Shown here piece by piece: positions 27,826 through 35,990 of a stretch of 64,000 nt of DNA. The DNA is taken from contig NZ_LT629788.1 in the NCBI RefSeq assembly GCF_900105805.1, forward strand, positions 5,502,501 through 5,566,500. The letters are read 5' to 3'. A model generated the notes under the pieces. It was not told where the DNA came from, made no database searches, and was given only the letters and a program-made list of their open reading frames with translations. The number at the start of each line of letters is the position of its first letter. The first letter of the stretch is position 1. This DNA comes from Pseudomonas moraviensis. Its GTDB lineage: Bacteria; Pseudomonadota; Gammaproteobacteria; Pseudomonadales; Pseudomonadaceae. The position numbers and the translations under genes were made by a program.

Positions 27826-28014
27826 TCAGGCGTCGGGCGTCTGATCTTTCGGTGCATCGGATGCATCAACATCATCATCGGTCGCCACTTCACCGTCAGG
27901 GTTCAGTGCCGCTTCTTCAGCGGTTTGCTTCTTGCGCTGAAGCTTTTCCTCTTTCTTCTGTTCCTTTGCCAGGTCTCGTTGACGTTTGGCGAAGGAGTAA
28001 TTGGGTTTGGCCAT
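27826..28014 (-). CDS. Small highly charged conserved protein
   Basis: A 62-aa protein, MAKPNYSFAKRQRDLAKEQ at the start, then Lys/Glu-rich helix (likely short coiled coil, about 15-38) and an acidic Asp/Ala tail (about 42-62). Start set at the ATG preceded by AGAGGA at 6-7 bases; the longer frame upstream has no ribosome site. Small proteins with the NYSFAKRQR opening occur widely in Pseudomonas, from memory; function unknown. It lies 68 bp downstream of the LOG gene on the same strand and may be cotranscribed. Confidence 0.8.
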   Translation of the reverse strand: MAKPNYSFAKRQRDLAKEQKKEEKLQRKKQTAEEAALNPDGEVATDDDVDASDAPKDQTPDA

Positions 28015-28082
28015 GGGCGATCCTCTGGGGTCGAAGGTGAGGTTGAGCGGCGCGTATTCTGCCCTGTATCGGTGTCCGGGGG

Positions 28083-28670
28083 TTAACCGGGTTTCTGGTC
28101 GACCCACTTGGGCGTGACGGTCGGCTGCCACTGATCGAGGGCGTCGAGCAGGGAATCTGGCGATTCGCTCACTTGCAGCATGTCACGGTGTGGCGCGCGA
28201 ACGAAGCCTTCGCCGACGATATGATCGAGAAAAGCCGTGAGTTTGCTGTAGAAACCGTTCACTTCCAGCAGGCCCAAAGGCTTGCCGTGGTAGCCGAGCT
28301 GGCCCCAGGTCCAGACTTCGAACAGCTCTTCCAGCGTGCCGAGGCCGCCGGGCAGGGCGATGAACGCATCGCTGAGTTCGGCCATCCGCGCTTTGCGCGC
28401 GTGCATGCCATCGACCACTTCGAGACGGGTCAGGCTTTTGTGGCCGATCTCCTTGTCCATCAGGCTTTGCGGGATGATGCCGATCACTTCGCCGCCAGCA
28501 GCCAGGGCCGCATCAGCGACAATGCCCATCAAACCGACGGCGCCACCGCCATAGACCAGGGTCAACTTGCGCTCGGCCAGCGCCCGGCCAAGGGCCACGG
28601 CAGCTTCGGTATAGGCTGGCACGGTACCGGCGTTGGCACCGCAAAATACACAAACGGATTTCAGCGACAT
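28083..28670 (-). CDS. LOG family protein (nucleotide 5'-monophosphate phosphoribohydrolase type)
   Basis: Rossmann-fold LOG protein (195 aa). Family members hydrolyse the N-glycosidic bond of nucleoside monophosphates (cytokinin-activating LOG in plants, PpnN-like activity in bacteria). It has the opening SVCVFCGANAGTVPAYTEAA, the glycine loop YGGGAVGLMG and the diagnostic PGGLGTLEELFEVWTW, which holds the conserved Arg/Glu site region. Length is standard. A 29-aa reading frame with its own ribosome site lies 60 bp upstream on the same strand. The exact substrate cannot be read from the sequence. Confidence 0.92.
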   Translation of the reverse strand: MSLKSVCVFCGANAGTVPAYTEAAVALGRALAERKLTLVYGGGAVGLMGIVADAALAAGGEVIGIIPQSLMDKEIGHKSLTRLEVVDGMHARKARMAELSDAFIALPGGLGTLEELFEVWTWGQLGYHGKPLGLLEVNGFYSKLTAFLDHIVGEGFVRAPHRDMLQVSESPDSLLDALDQWQPTVTPKWVDQKPG

Positions 28671-28730
28671 GGGTTACTCCTGAGGCGATCAGTCGCACAG
28701 GGTAACGGCTCCCGCTCCGCGCTCCAAGGA

Positions 28731-28820
28731 TCAGACTTCGCGTTCGGGCGCTTCGAAGGTACCGCTGGCGCCACAGGCGTAGGCGGCGAGCAAGCTGCAC
28801 AACAGGCCGTTAAAGAACAT
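28731..28820 (-). CDS. Possible 29-residue hydrophobic small protein
   Basis: Open frame of 29 codons (MFFNGLLCSLLAAYACGASG, then a short acidic tail FEAPEREV) with GGAG eight bases before the ATG. The first 17 residues could be a membrane segment or a secretion signal with a lipobox-like end, although LAAYAC is not a canonical lipobox. It lies between the LOG gene and azurin, same strand as LOG. Too short for statistics; supported only by the ribosome site and the hydrophobic pattern. Confidence 0.4.
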   Translation of the reverse strand: MFFNGLLCSLLAAYACGASGTFEAPEREV

Positions 28821-28926
28821 GACAGGCACTCCGTATCAGTAGGTGGGCCGATCATAGGGCCGAGCGAATGGAATGACCGTTAGATTGTGTCGATGAGTGT
28901 CATAGCCTGAAAGTTGTATACAATTT

Positions 28927-28940
28927 TTGACTCAAGTCAT
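28927..28940 (+). promoter_or_regulatory. Candidate ANR/FNR site upstream of azurin
   Basis: TTGACTCAAGTCAT resembles the ANR/FNR box TTGAT-N4-ATCAA with a good left half and a weaker right half, 72 bp before the azurin ATG. Azurin of P. aeruginosa is known to be controlled by ANR. The match is partial. Confidence 0.4.
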
Positions 28941-29012
28941 ATGAACTTGCGATGATTTCAGGCAGTCTTTCCACCACTAGTGTTTTTGTTAACCCTGCCT
29001 TGGAGATTCACC

Positions 29013-29459
29013 ATGTTTTCCAAAGTTGTTGCGGTATCCCTGCTGGCGCTGGCCAGCAGCCAATTGATGGCTGCCGAGTGCAAAACCACCGTTGATTCCA
29101 CCGATCAGATGTCCTTCAACACCAAGGAAATCGTGATCGACAAGAGCTGCAAGACCTTCACCGTCGAACTGACCCACTCCGGCAGCCTGCCGAAGAACGT
29201 CATGGGTCATAACCTGGTGATAAGCAAAGAAGCTGACATGCAGCCAATCGCTACCGACGGCCTGGCCGCCGGTATCGACAAGAGCTACCTGAAGGATGGC
29301 GACGCCCGCATCATCGCGCACACCAAGATCATCGGCGCCAAGGAAACCGATTCGGTGACCTTTGACGTATCGAAGCTGGATGCCGCTGAAAAATACGGCT
29401 TCTTCTGCTCGTTCCCTGGCCACATCTCGATGATGAAAGGCACCGTCGTCGTCAAGTGA
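29013..29459 (+). CDS. azu: Azurin, periplasmic blue copper protein
   Basis: Type I copper protein (148 aa precursor) that shuttles electrons in the periplasm, for example to nitrite reductase or cytochrome oxidases. Signal peptide of about 20 residues ending QLMAA; mature protein begins ECKTTVDSTDQMSF. Copper ligands are visible: His46 in VMGHNLV, Cys112 in FFCSFPG, His117 in FPGHISMM and Met121. The structural disulfide pair (Cys3, and Cys26 in DKSCKTF) is present. The start was placed at MFSKVV, with TGGAG upstream, rather than the frame opening 33 bp earlier. A strong terminator follows. Single-gene transcript. Confidence 0.97.
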   Translation: MFSKVVAVSLLALASSQLMAAECKTTVDSTDQMSFNTKEIVIDKSCKTFTVELTHSGSLPKNVMGHNLVISKEADMQPIATDGLAAGIDKSYLKDGDARIIAHTKIIGAKETDSVTFDVSKLDAAEKYGFFCSFPGHISMMKGTVVVK

Positions 29460-29468
29460 TTCAGATAC

Positions 29469-29498
29469 AAAAAAAGCGTCCCGAGGGACGCTTTTTTT
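29469..29498. terminator. Bidirectional terminator after azurin
   Basis: AGCGTCCC-GA-GGGACGCT stem with seven A before and seven T after, 9 bp past the azurin stop. The A/T symmetry would serve both strands. Confidence 0.93.
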
Positions 29499-29501
29499 GT
29501 T

Positions 29502-29595
29502 TGTGCAGGAGCTGCCGAAGGCTGCGATCTCTTGATCTTGATCTTCAAAGCAAGATCAAAAGATCGCAGCCTCGTTGCACTCGTCAGCTCCTACA
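29502..29595. repeat. Inverted repeat element, GGAGCTGCCGAAGGCTGCGATC type
   Basis: Left arm GCAGGAGCTGCCGAAGGCTG... and a right arm ending GATCGCAGCC...CAGCTCCTACA; the right arm has drifted. The same family occurs complete at 55061-55138 and as half elements at 34871 and 47236. Confidence 0.8.
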
Positions 29596-29619
29596 GGCTC
29601 CTACAGGTGCCTCAATACC

Positions 29620-30447
29620 TCACGGTGCGAACGGCATGACCCGCTTGTGATGAGTCTTGTTGTACGTATCGACAATGATCTTCGCCGCCTCGTCCCGCAC
29701 CGTTGCACCGTGCAGGAACGCATCGATCTCGGCATAAGTCACGCCGTGCGCCGCTTCGTCCGGCTTGCCCGGCGACAGGTCTTCGAGATCGGCGGTCGGG
29801 ACTTTCTCGACCAGCGACTCCGGCGCGCCGAAACTGCGGGCAATTGCGCGCACCTGATTTTTCACCAGACCGCTGAGCGGCGCCAGATCGCAGGCACCGT
29901 CACCGAACTTGGTGAAGAAACCCATCACCGCTTCCGCCGCGTGGTCGGTGCCAATCACCAGGCCGCCCGCCACCCCGGCAATCGTGTACTGCGCCACCAT
30001 GCGCATCCGCGCCTTGGTATTGCCCAGCACGAAATCCACCGACGCCGCCGGTTTGCCTTCAAACGCCGACACCTGAGCAGCCAGCGCCTTGACCGCCGGG
30101 CCAATGTTCACGGTGTGGATTTCGTCAGGGGCGATGCAGTCGAGCGAAGCCTTGGCGTCGTGCTCGTCGAACTGGGTTTCATACGGCAGGCGCACGGCGA
30201 TGAATTTGTAGCGGTCGTCGCCGGTCTTTTCGCGCAGTTCACGGACCGCGCGCTGGGCCAGGAGGCCGGCGGTCAGTGAATCGACGCCGCCGCTGATGCC
30301 CAGCACCAGGGTCTTGAGCCCGGAATTGACCAGACATTCCTGGATGAACGTCAGGCGCCGGGCGATTTCCGCCTGCAGGGCCTGATCGTCGGCGAACGGT
30401 GGTTGCACCTTGAGCTGCTCAGCAATCTCACGCTGTACGGCTTGCAT
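29620..30447 (-). CDS. nadE: NH3-dependent NAD(+) synthetase
   Basis: Last enzyme of NAD synthesis (275 aa): amidates deamido-NAD using ATP and ammonia. The ATP pyrophosphatase P-loop GISGGVDS is present near residue 52. There is no glutaminase domain, so it is the ammonia-dependent form. Further family blocks: NIGPAVKALA, GNTKARMRMVAQY and GTDHAAEAVMGFFTKFGDGACDLAPL. Start set at MQAVQREIAEQ, with AAGGAG seven bases before; the longer frame runs into pncB. It lies 4 bp after pncB, forming a salvage operon with it. Confidence 0.96.
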   Translation of the reverse strand: MQAVQREIAEQLKVQPPFADDQALQAEIARRLTFIQECLVNSGLKTLVLGISGGVDSLTAGLLAQRAVRELREKTGDDRYKFIAVRLPYETQFDEHDAKASLDCIAPDEIHTVNIGPAVKALAAQVSAFEGKPAASVDFVLGNTKARMRMVAQYTIAGVAGGLVIGTDHAAEAVMGFFTKFGDGACDLAPLSGLVKNQVRAIARSFGAPESLVEKVPTADLEDLSPGKPDEAAHGVTYAEIDAFLHGATVRDEAAKIIVDTYNKTHHKRVMPFAP

Positions 30448-30451
30448 GAAT

Positions 30452-31675
30452 TCACTCCTTGCTAGATAGACTGGATTCGGCAGGAACCTTGAACACATGT
30501 CGCAAATAGGCGACGAAATTCGGATCTTTGCAGTGGGTCTTGCCAGGCTCGTCGGAGATCTTCGCCACCGGCTGGCCGTTGCAGGCGGTCATTTTAAGCA
30601 CGATGCTCATCGGTTCGACACCCGGGATATCACAAGTGAGGTTGGTACCGATGCCGAAGCTCACATTGATGCGACCGTGCAGCGCGCGGAAAATCTCCAG
30701 CGATTTGGGCAGGGTCAGACTGTCGGAAAACACCAGGGTCTTGCTCATCGGGTCGATGCCGAGCTTGTGATAGTGCGCGATGCACTTTTCACCCCACGCT
30801 ACCGGGTCCCCGGAATCGTGGCGCAGACCGTCGAAGAGCTTGGCGAAGAACAGATCGAAATCGCCAAGAAACGCATCGGTGGTAATGCAGTCGGTGAGGG
30901 CAATGCCGAGCAGGCCACGGTACTCGCGAACCCAGCAGTCGAGCGCGGCGATCTGGCTGTCGATCAGGCGCGGGCCGAGTTGCTGATGGGCCATGATCCA
31001 CTCATGGGCCATGGTGCCCAGCGGTTTCATGTCCAGCTCGCGGGACAGATGCACGTTGCTGGTACCGACGAAACGCCCGGGGAAATCATGCTTGAGCACG
31101 TTGACCACTTCGGCCTGCACGCCAAAGGAAAAGCGCCGACGCGTGCCGAAATCGGCGACCTGCAATTGCGACAGCTCATCGGCCGAAGCATTGGCGGTCA
31201 GCCAGTCGAACTTGCGATACAGCTGTTCGCGTGCCTGCTCCAGCGAAGTCTCCCGGTAGCGATAGCGATTGCGCACTTCGCTGACGATCGCCAGCAGCGG
31301 CACTTCGTAGAGGATCACATGCAGCCATGGCCCGCGCAGACGGATGAACAACTCGCCGTTCTCGATGCCGGTGTGCAGGTAACGCAGGTTGAAGCGGAAC
31401 AGACCGAGGAAGCGCAGGAAATCCGGTTTCAGGAAGGTGATGCGCTCGAGGAAACTCAACTGATCGGCACTCAGGCTCAGTTCGGCCAAGCGCTCGATCT
31501 GATGACGGATCTCGGCCAGATACGGGCGCAGATCCTCGGCGTTGCGGCAGCGGAACTCCCATTCGACTTCGACGTTGGGATAGTTGTGCAGCACCGCCTG
31601 CATCATCGTCAGCTTGTAGAAGTCGGTGTCGAGCAGGTTCTGCACGATGCGATCGGCAAACACACTCTCGCTCAT
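30452..31675 (-). CDS. pncB: Nicotinate phosphoribosyltransferase
   Basis: Converts nicotinate and PRPP to nicotinate mononucleotide in the Preiss-Handler salvage route (407 aa). Typical blocks: DFYKLTMMQAVLHNYPNVEVEWEF near the start, GTRRRFSF near 183, GTSNVHLSRELDMKPLGTMAHEW, and the PRPP-site region KTLVFSDSL, FGIGTNLTCD near the C-terminus. First gene of the pncB-nadE operon. Length is normal. The 50 bp upstream lead directly to the AT-richer stretch. Confidence 0.96.
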   Translation of the reverse strand: MSESVFADRIVQNLLDTDFYKLTMMQAVLHNYPNVEVEWEFRCRNAEDLRPYLAEIRHQIERLAELSLSADQLSFLERITFLKPDFLRFLGLFRFNLRYLHTGIENGELFIRLRGPWLHVILYEVPLLAIVSEVRNRYRYRETSLEQAREQLYRKFDWLTANASADELSQLQVADFGTRRRFSFGVQAEVVNVLKHDFPGRFVGTSNVHLSRELDMKPLGTMAHEWIMAHQQLGPRLIDSQIAALDCWVREYRGLLGIALTDCITTDAFLGDFDLFFAKLFDGLRHDSGDPVAWGEKCIAHYHKLGIDPMSKTLVFSDSLTLPKSLEIFRALHGRINVSFGIGTNLTCDIPGVEPMSIVLKMTACNGQPVAKISDEPGKTHCKDPNFVAYLRHVFKVPAESSLSSKE

Positions 31676-31724
31676 AAACGGGTCTCCAGTTGCGCCGCGC
31701 CTGGCGCGGTCTATATCGATGGCG

Positions 31725-31979
31725 CTAGTGGCGCATATCGGCGGTGGGGATTGCCAGCGCTTTTTTGCTTTCAGGTGATAGATCTTCGGAGCCCATACAT
31801 CTCAAGCCGCAAAAATTGTTCATTTTCGGTTGCACCTCAAGCGCGGCGTGAAGAACTTGCTCGATGCACTCCCAGCTTTTCAAATACTCGGCGAGTAACG
31901 AGTGCCTTGGTATCAGCTTTGTTTCCACCGCCTTGAACATCGCTGCCCTGATCATCTCATCGGTTGCTATCTTAGGCAT
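31725..31979 (-). CDS. Small hypothetical protein overlapping its upstream neighbour
   Basis: An 84-aa protein of unknown function (MPKIATDEMIRAAMFKAVETK opening), mostly helical in the first 50 residues with two later cysteines (FCGLRCMG). Start chosen at the ATG preceded by GGGAG; it overlaps the end of the gene at 31972-32241 by eight bases, so the two look coupled. Codon use is visibly more AT-rich than in pncB. I do not recognise a family. Confidence 0.6.
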   Translation of the reverse strand: MPKIATDEMIRAAMFKAVETKLIPRHSLLAEYLKSWECIEQVLHAALEVQPKMNNFCGLRCMGSEDLSPESKKALAIPTADMRH

Positions 31980-32241
31980 GAAGGCCATCTCCCTTGAAAG
32001 AAATCTGTTCAAGCGTATCTACGCCGTCCTGAAGCAACAAATAGGCGGGAAGTATGAGGCGGTAAAAATCAGAGTCGTTGGTGCCCTTGATAGTGATGGA
32101 CGTAAAAGCTTCCAGGAGACTTGTGGCGGCGCGGATTCTGAAACACGCGTCTTCGAATAACTGATCGCGCGCGGCATATGAGTCTATGAAGAAGGTTGGA
32201 ATGTTGGTTGCGTTTGCTTTCAGCGGATAAAAACGATTCAT
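31972..32241 (-). CDS. Small hypothetical protein, DUF3077/DUF6124-like
   Basis: An 89-aa protein. The pattern of a short N-terminal strand region, then DACFRIRAATSLLEAFTSI and a second helix (YRLILPAYLLLQDGVDTLEQI) resembles the small Pseudomonas DUF3077/DUF6124 proteins in length and helix placement; this is from memory. GGAG lies eight bases before the chosen ATG (MNRFYPLKAN). First of two overlapping small genes in an AT-richer stretch. Function unknown. Confidence 0.6.
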   Translation of the reverse strand: MNRFYPLKANATNIPTFFIDSYAARDQLFEDACFRIRAATSLLEAFTSITIKGTNDSDFYRLILPAYLLLQDGVDTLEQISFKGDGLHA

Positions 32242-32390
32242 GCCATTAACTCCGTCAAGGTGGTCTGCGGGCAAGTGATTGAAGAGTTCATTGCTCTTGA
32301 TGTAGCAGCTTTGCGAATGTTGATTTTGTGTAAGGTAATTATTTCAACTAATCAGGCTGTTGCGCTGAGTTGGCTTGGATGAGCTGCCCA

Positions 32391-32413
32391 CCGACTCTCG
32401 AGTGGAGAGTCGG
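32391..32413. terminator. Possible hairpin terminator downstream of the AGCS symporter
   Basis: CCGACTCTC-gagtg-GAGAGTCGG, a perfect 9-bp stem 15 bp past the symporter stop on the minus strand. It lacks a following T run, so termination is uncertain. The remaining 32242-32390 gap shows nothing else; it should hold the promoter of the two small genes. Confidence 0.5.
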
Positions 32414-32427
32414 AGCGCTAAGTTTCG

Positions 32428-33834
32428 TTATTCGATATGTGTTGGCGCCGGTGGCCATGCAATTGGATCGAGGTCTAAATCGAGAAAAAGTTTTGAATCA
32501 AAAACGGGTGTCTTGATTCCACTGCGACGTTGAACTTCATAATCATGCAAGACCCGCAGGCATATCTTGAAAAGGAGGGCCATCGCGATCAGGTTTACAA
32601 GCGCCAGTAGGGCCATGGTGATATCGGCAAAAGCCAGAACTGTGGATAGATCTTCGCTGGCACCCCGGAACACCATTATCAAAACCACGAGTCGATAGAT
32701 GATCAGCGTTTTTGCAGGTTCACCAAACATGAATCGCAAGCTGTTTTCTCCGAGGTAATAGTTGTAGAGCATTGCCGTGAATACGAACAGCGCTAACGCC
32801 ATGCTTATGAATATTCTTCCCCACTCCCCGACAACCGCTGCCAGCGAGTTTTGGGCCAGGGCAATTGCGTCGCCTTCAAATCCCGGAGTGTAAAAGCCGG
32901 ATAACAAGATCATCAGTGCGGTGCAGGTGCAGACCACGAACGTATCGATGAAAACGCTCAATGCCTGAACAACACCTTGTGCAACTGGATGGCTGACCCT
33001 CGCCACTGACGCGACATTAGGGGCGCTGCCCAGCCCCGCTTCGTTGGAGAATACTCCGCGTCTGACGCCCATGATGATGGCGCTGCCGAGCAGACCGCCG
33101 AACGCCTGATCCAGACCGAAGGCACTTCTGATAATGGTCATCAGCATTGTCGGTACTTGTTCAAACTGAAGAACCAGCACGTACGCCGTCACGCCGATGT
33201 AGGCGAGAACCTTTAGAGGGACCAGTAGGTCGGCTACTGCGGCAATCCGCGTTATACCGCCGATGAATACGATGCCCAGCATCAATGAAAGCGCCAGCCC
33301 CGACCACAGGGGTGGTAAATCAAACGCTTCTTTCAGGGAGTGTGATACCGCATGGGATTCGAGACCATTGATGGCAAACCCGAATGTCACCAGCATCAGC
33401 ATGGCTACGATCAACCCGAGCCAGCGCTGGTTCAGGCCATGCTGAATGTACCAGGACGGGCCGCCTCTATAGAGACCGTTGCCATCGCTGCGTTTATAGA
33501 GCTGGCCCAGCGTACATTCGAAGAAGCTGCTCGACATACCCAGAAGTGCGGTCATCCACATCCAGAACACGGCGCCGGGCCCACCCATACTCACCGCAAT
33601 ACCGACCCCGACGATATTTCCGGTACCCACGCGCCCGGCGAGGCTGAGCGTCAGCGCCTGGAGCGAACTCAAATGATGGCCGCCTGCGCGCCAGCTACCG
33701 CGTAAAACGCCGAACATATGGGGGAAGTATCGCAGTTGAACAAATCCTGATCGAATCGTGAAATAACCCCCTAGCCCAAGAACAAATGGTATTAATACCC
33801 TGCTCGAAAGAAAATCGTTGATGACATCTAGCAT
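32428..33834 (-). CDS. AGCS family amino acid:cation symporter
   Basis: A 468-aa inner-membrane protein of the alanine/glycine:cation symporter family (DagA/AgcS type), importing small amino acids with Na+ or H+. About eleven hydrophobic spans. Diagnostic blocks: the GRVGTGNIVGVGIAVSMGGPGAVFWMW motif near residue 68, GGPSWYIQHGL near 125, RRGVFSNEAGLGSAPNVA near 280 and the region VFTAMLYNYYLGENSL near 380. The C-terminal 50 residues are hydrophilic. It is divergent from the HTH regulator at 34009, which probably controls it. Substrate not readable. More AT-rich than flanking genes. Confidence 0.92.
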   Translation of the reverse strand: MLDVINDFLSSRVLIPFVLGLGGYFTIRSGFVQLRYFPHMFGVLRGSWRAGGHHLSSLQALTLSLAGRVGTGNIVGVGIAVSMGGPGAVFWMWMTALLGMSSSFFECTLGQLYKRSDGNGLYRGGPSWYIQHGLNQRWLGLIVAMLMLVTFGFAINGLESHAVSHSLKEAFDLPPLWSGLALSLMLGIVFIGGITRIAAVADLLVPLKVLAYIGVTAYVLVLQFEQVPTMLMTIIRSAFGLDQAFGGLLGSAIIMGVRRGVFSNEAGLGSAPNVASVARVSHPVAQGVVQALSVFIDTFVVCTCTALMILLSGFYTPGFEGDAIALAQNSLAAVVGEWGRIFISMALALFVFTAMLYNYYLGENSLRFMFGEPAKTLIIYRLVVLIMVFRGASEDLSTVLAFADITMALLALVNLIAMALLFKICLRVLHDYEVQRRSGIKTPVFDSKLFLDLDLDPIAWPPAPTHIE

Positions 33835-34008
33835 TCAAAGCTCCTTGCTATTAAGAGTGCTGGCAAATCCATGGTGTATTCAGGCCTGAAGTCATTCAGG
33901 CGTCGTAATATCCCGCCATATTTGATTCGGTGCAATTTCGCAAGTTGCTTAAATGTGATGCGAGTTGCTGCTATGGTTGCGCCTTTCTGGTCTTTACTGG
34001 GTCATTAT

Positions 34009-34821
34009 ATGTGTGATTTTCTTCCGGCGAATTTGAGGCTGCTTTGTAGTCATTACAGATCTGTCGCGGAGGTTTGTAGGAAAGTTCGCATCAATCGTGG
34101 GCAATTCAATAAGTATCTATGTGGGAAAAGTTTCCCTACGCCTTTTAATCTCAAGCGCATCTGTGATTTTTTTGGTGTCGATGAGAGCGAAATCATCCTG
34201 CCTACCGAACAATTCACGATCCTGATAGGCCTGAAGGCTGACAAGGAACATTCTTTAGTCGAAATGGCCGCGTCACAAATAATGCATGAACATCTACGCC
34301 GCCAGTCTTCACCTGAATTGAAATCGCATACTGGTTATTACTACGAGTACTACCATGCGATGACTGAGCCCGGCTCCATTCTGTGCTCGCTGGTACATGT
34401 ACGGGCCGAAGGCGATGAAATCGTATATGAGCGAAACGAGCGATTACAGGTTTCTGAAGCGGCAGAGGAATTTGAGCGTTATCAATATCTGGGTATTGCC
34501 TATCACCTTCGGGATCGCTTGTTTTTTATCGATTATGAATCGCTCACCTCCAACGAAATCAGTCAGACCATCCTTATTCCAAGCTTCAAAAGCTGCATTA
34601 CCCGGCTCAATGGGTTGAAGATGGGTGTTTCCGCTGCGGATCATCGCGCTCCTGCATGCTCCAGGGTCGTATGGGAGTATCTGGGGCAGGAAATCAATCC
34701 CATCGATGCATACCGCCGCGTTCGGTTGTATAAGCCTGATGATTGCGCCATTGATGATGATCTGCGCGCGCGCCTGGCCCAATCCCGGATTGTGGAGGGC
34801 CTGTTCGTTATCGCTGGATGA
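34009..34821 (+). CDS. XRE-type helix-turn-helix transcriptional regulator
   Basis: A 270-aa regulator. Residues about 5-60 form a lambda-repressor-like HTH (LRLLCSHYRSVAEVCRKVRI, then NRGQFNKYLCGKSFPTPFNL), followed by IICDFFGVDE-like sequence typical of XRE domains. The rest (about 75-270) is an unrecognised sensor-like domain rich in aromatic residues (YYYEYYHAM). The frame is open back to 33871 and starts at 33958 or 33973 are possible; 34009 places the HTH at the N-terminus as in relatives, but no start has a strong ribosome site. Divergent from the AGCS symporter, so probably its regulator. AT-richer than the chromosome around it. Confidence 0.72.
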   Translation: MCDFLPANLRLLCSHYRSVAEVCRKVRINRGQFNKYLCGKSFPTPFNLKRICDFFGVDESEIILPTEQFTILIGLKADKEHSLVEMAASQIMHEHLRRQSSPELKSHTGYYYEYYHAMTEPGSILCSLVHVRAEGDEIVYERNERLQVSEAAEEFERYQYLGIAYHLRDRLFFIDYESLTSNEISQTILIPSFKSCITRLNGLKMGVSAADHRAPACSRVVWEYLGQEINPIDAYRRVRLYKPDDCAIDDDLRARLAQSRIVEGLFVIAG

Positions 34822-34870
34822 CCGTCCTGAAAAAACTCCGGATGGAGCGAGGTCGGGTTCTCTTGATGTT

Positions 34871-34922
34871 GTTTTTCAAGATCCAAAGATCGCAGCCTCG
34901 TTGCACTCGACAGCTCCTGCTA
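34871..34922. repeat. Half element of the GATCGCAGCC...CAGCTCCTAC repeat family
   Basis: Contains AAAGATCGCAGCCTCGTTGC and a CAGCTCCTGC end, matching the right arm of the element at 29502-29595; the left arm is absent. It sits between the converging HTH and LysR genes at the border of the AT-richer stretch. Confidence 0.7.
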
Positions 34923-34929
34923 GGGGGTG

Positions 34930-35826
34930 TCAGGGGCTGTCGATTTGTTCAAGCATCCATTTCACAAAATCGCGCACCTTCGGCACTTCCGCCGCGTGCT
35001 CCGGGTAGGCCAGGTAATAGGCGTCGCTGCTGGGCATCGCATGCTGCCAGGGTATGACCAGTTTGCCCTCGGCCAATTCCTCTTCCACCAGAAACCGTGG
35101 CAGGAGTGCCACGCCGCAGCCGACCTGGGCGGCGCGGATGCACATATAGAAGGTTTCGAAACGCGGCCCGTGGTAGCTGTGTTCGGTGTGGTAGCCCTGG
35201 CTGTCAAACCAGTCGTGCCAGGCCTGCGGTCGCGAGGCATTTTGCAGCAGCACCAGATCGGTGAGTTGCGTCGGGTCAGTCAAAGGCGTGTCGGGCAGGC
35301 TGCCCGGGGCGCAGACCGGTACCAGTTCTTCGCCGAACAATTTCAGGGACTCCGTACCCGGGCGCGACGCCTGGCCGAAATAGAAGGCCAGATCGCTGCG
35401 CCCTTGCAACAGATCATCGGCTTCCTGCTCGTTGCACAGGTCCAGATGGATCGACGGATGGCGCAGTCGCCAGCCTTTCAGGCGCGGCACCAGCCAGCGG
35501 GCACCGAAGGTCGAAGGGGTGGATACACGCAGGACTTCGGTCTCTCCGCCGTAGGAACGCAGGTAATGCGTCGACATCTCCACTTGAGTGAGGATTTTTC
35601 TGACTTCGACCAGATACAAATCTCCGGCCGGAGTCATCTGCAAACGCCGACGCACGCGGCGGAACAGCAAGTGCTGCAACAGTTCTTCAAGCTGTGCAAC
35701 CTGTTTGCTCACCGCACTCTGGGTCAGGTTCAGCTCTTCGGCGGCGCGGGTAAAACTCAGGTGCCGGGTCACGGCCTCGAAGCATTGCAGCGCGGTGATC
35801 GAGGGCAAGTGGCGTTTGTTCAGCAT
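34930..35826 (-). CDS. amaR: LysR family regulator of lysine/pipecolate catabolism (AmaR-like)
   Basis: LysR-type regulator (298 aa). N-terminal winged HTH (LPSITALQCFEAVTRHLSFTRAAEELNLTQSAVSKQVAQLEELL, GcvA-like) and a C-terminal effector-binding domain from about 92. Start set at MLNKRHLPS, with AGGA about ten bases before; frame is open further upstream but without a site. Divergent from the aldehyde dehydrogenase gene amaB, the arrangement described for amaR-amaAB in P. aeruginosa and PP_5257-5259 in P. putida (from memory). The symbol rests on this context. Confidence 0.85.
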   Translation of the reverse strand: MLNKRHLPSITALQCFEAVTRHLSFTRAAEELNLTQSAVSKQVAQLEELLQHLLFRRVRRRLQMTPAGDLYLVEVRKILTQVEMSTHYLRSYGGETEVLRVSTPSTFGARWLVPRLKGWRLRHPSIHLDLCNEQEADDLLQGRSDLAFYFGQASRPGTESLKLFGEELVPVCAPGSLPDTPLTDPTQLTDLVLLQNASRPQAWHDWFDSQGYHTEHSYHGPRFETFYMCIRAAQVGCGVALLPRFLVEEELAEGKLVIPWQHAMPSSDAYYLAYPEHAAEVPKVRDFVKWMLEQIDSP

Positions 35827-35990
35827 GGCCAGTCCTTTTCCTTGTCTTTCTGTACGCAGCATGAATAAACGGAATGATATCTGGCGTAAAGGTCGTTTGT
35901 TGCATCGCCGCAGTGACGCTACAACTAAAGGCCTGCCCGGCCATGAACTGAATGGCCGCACACATTCTGTTTTTGCTTGAGGAGAGACCG

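Noticed and set aside
33871..34008. Extended N-terminus of the HTH regulator beginning at 33871
   Set aside because: It would overlap the divergent promoter of the symporter, and family members start directly at the HTH; the in-frame starts here have no ribosome site.
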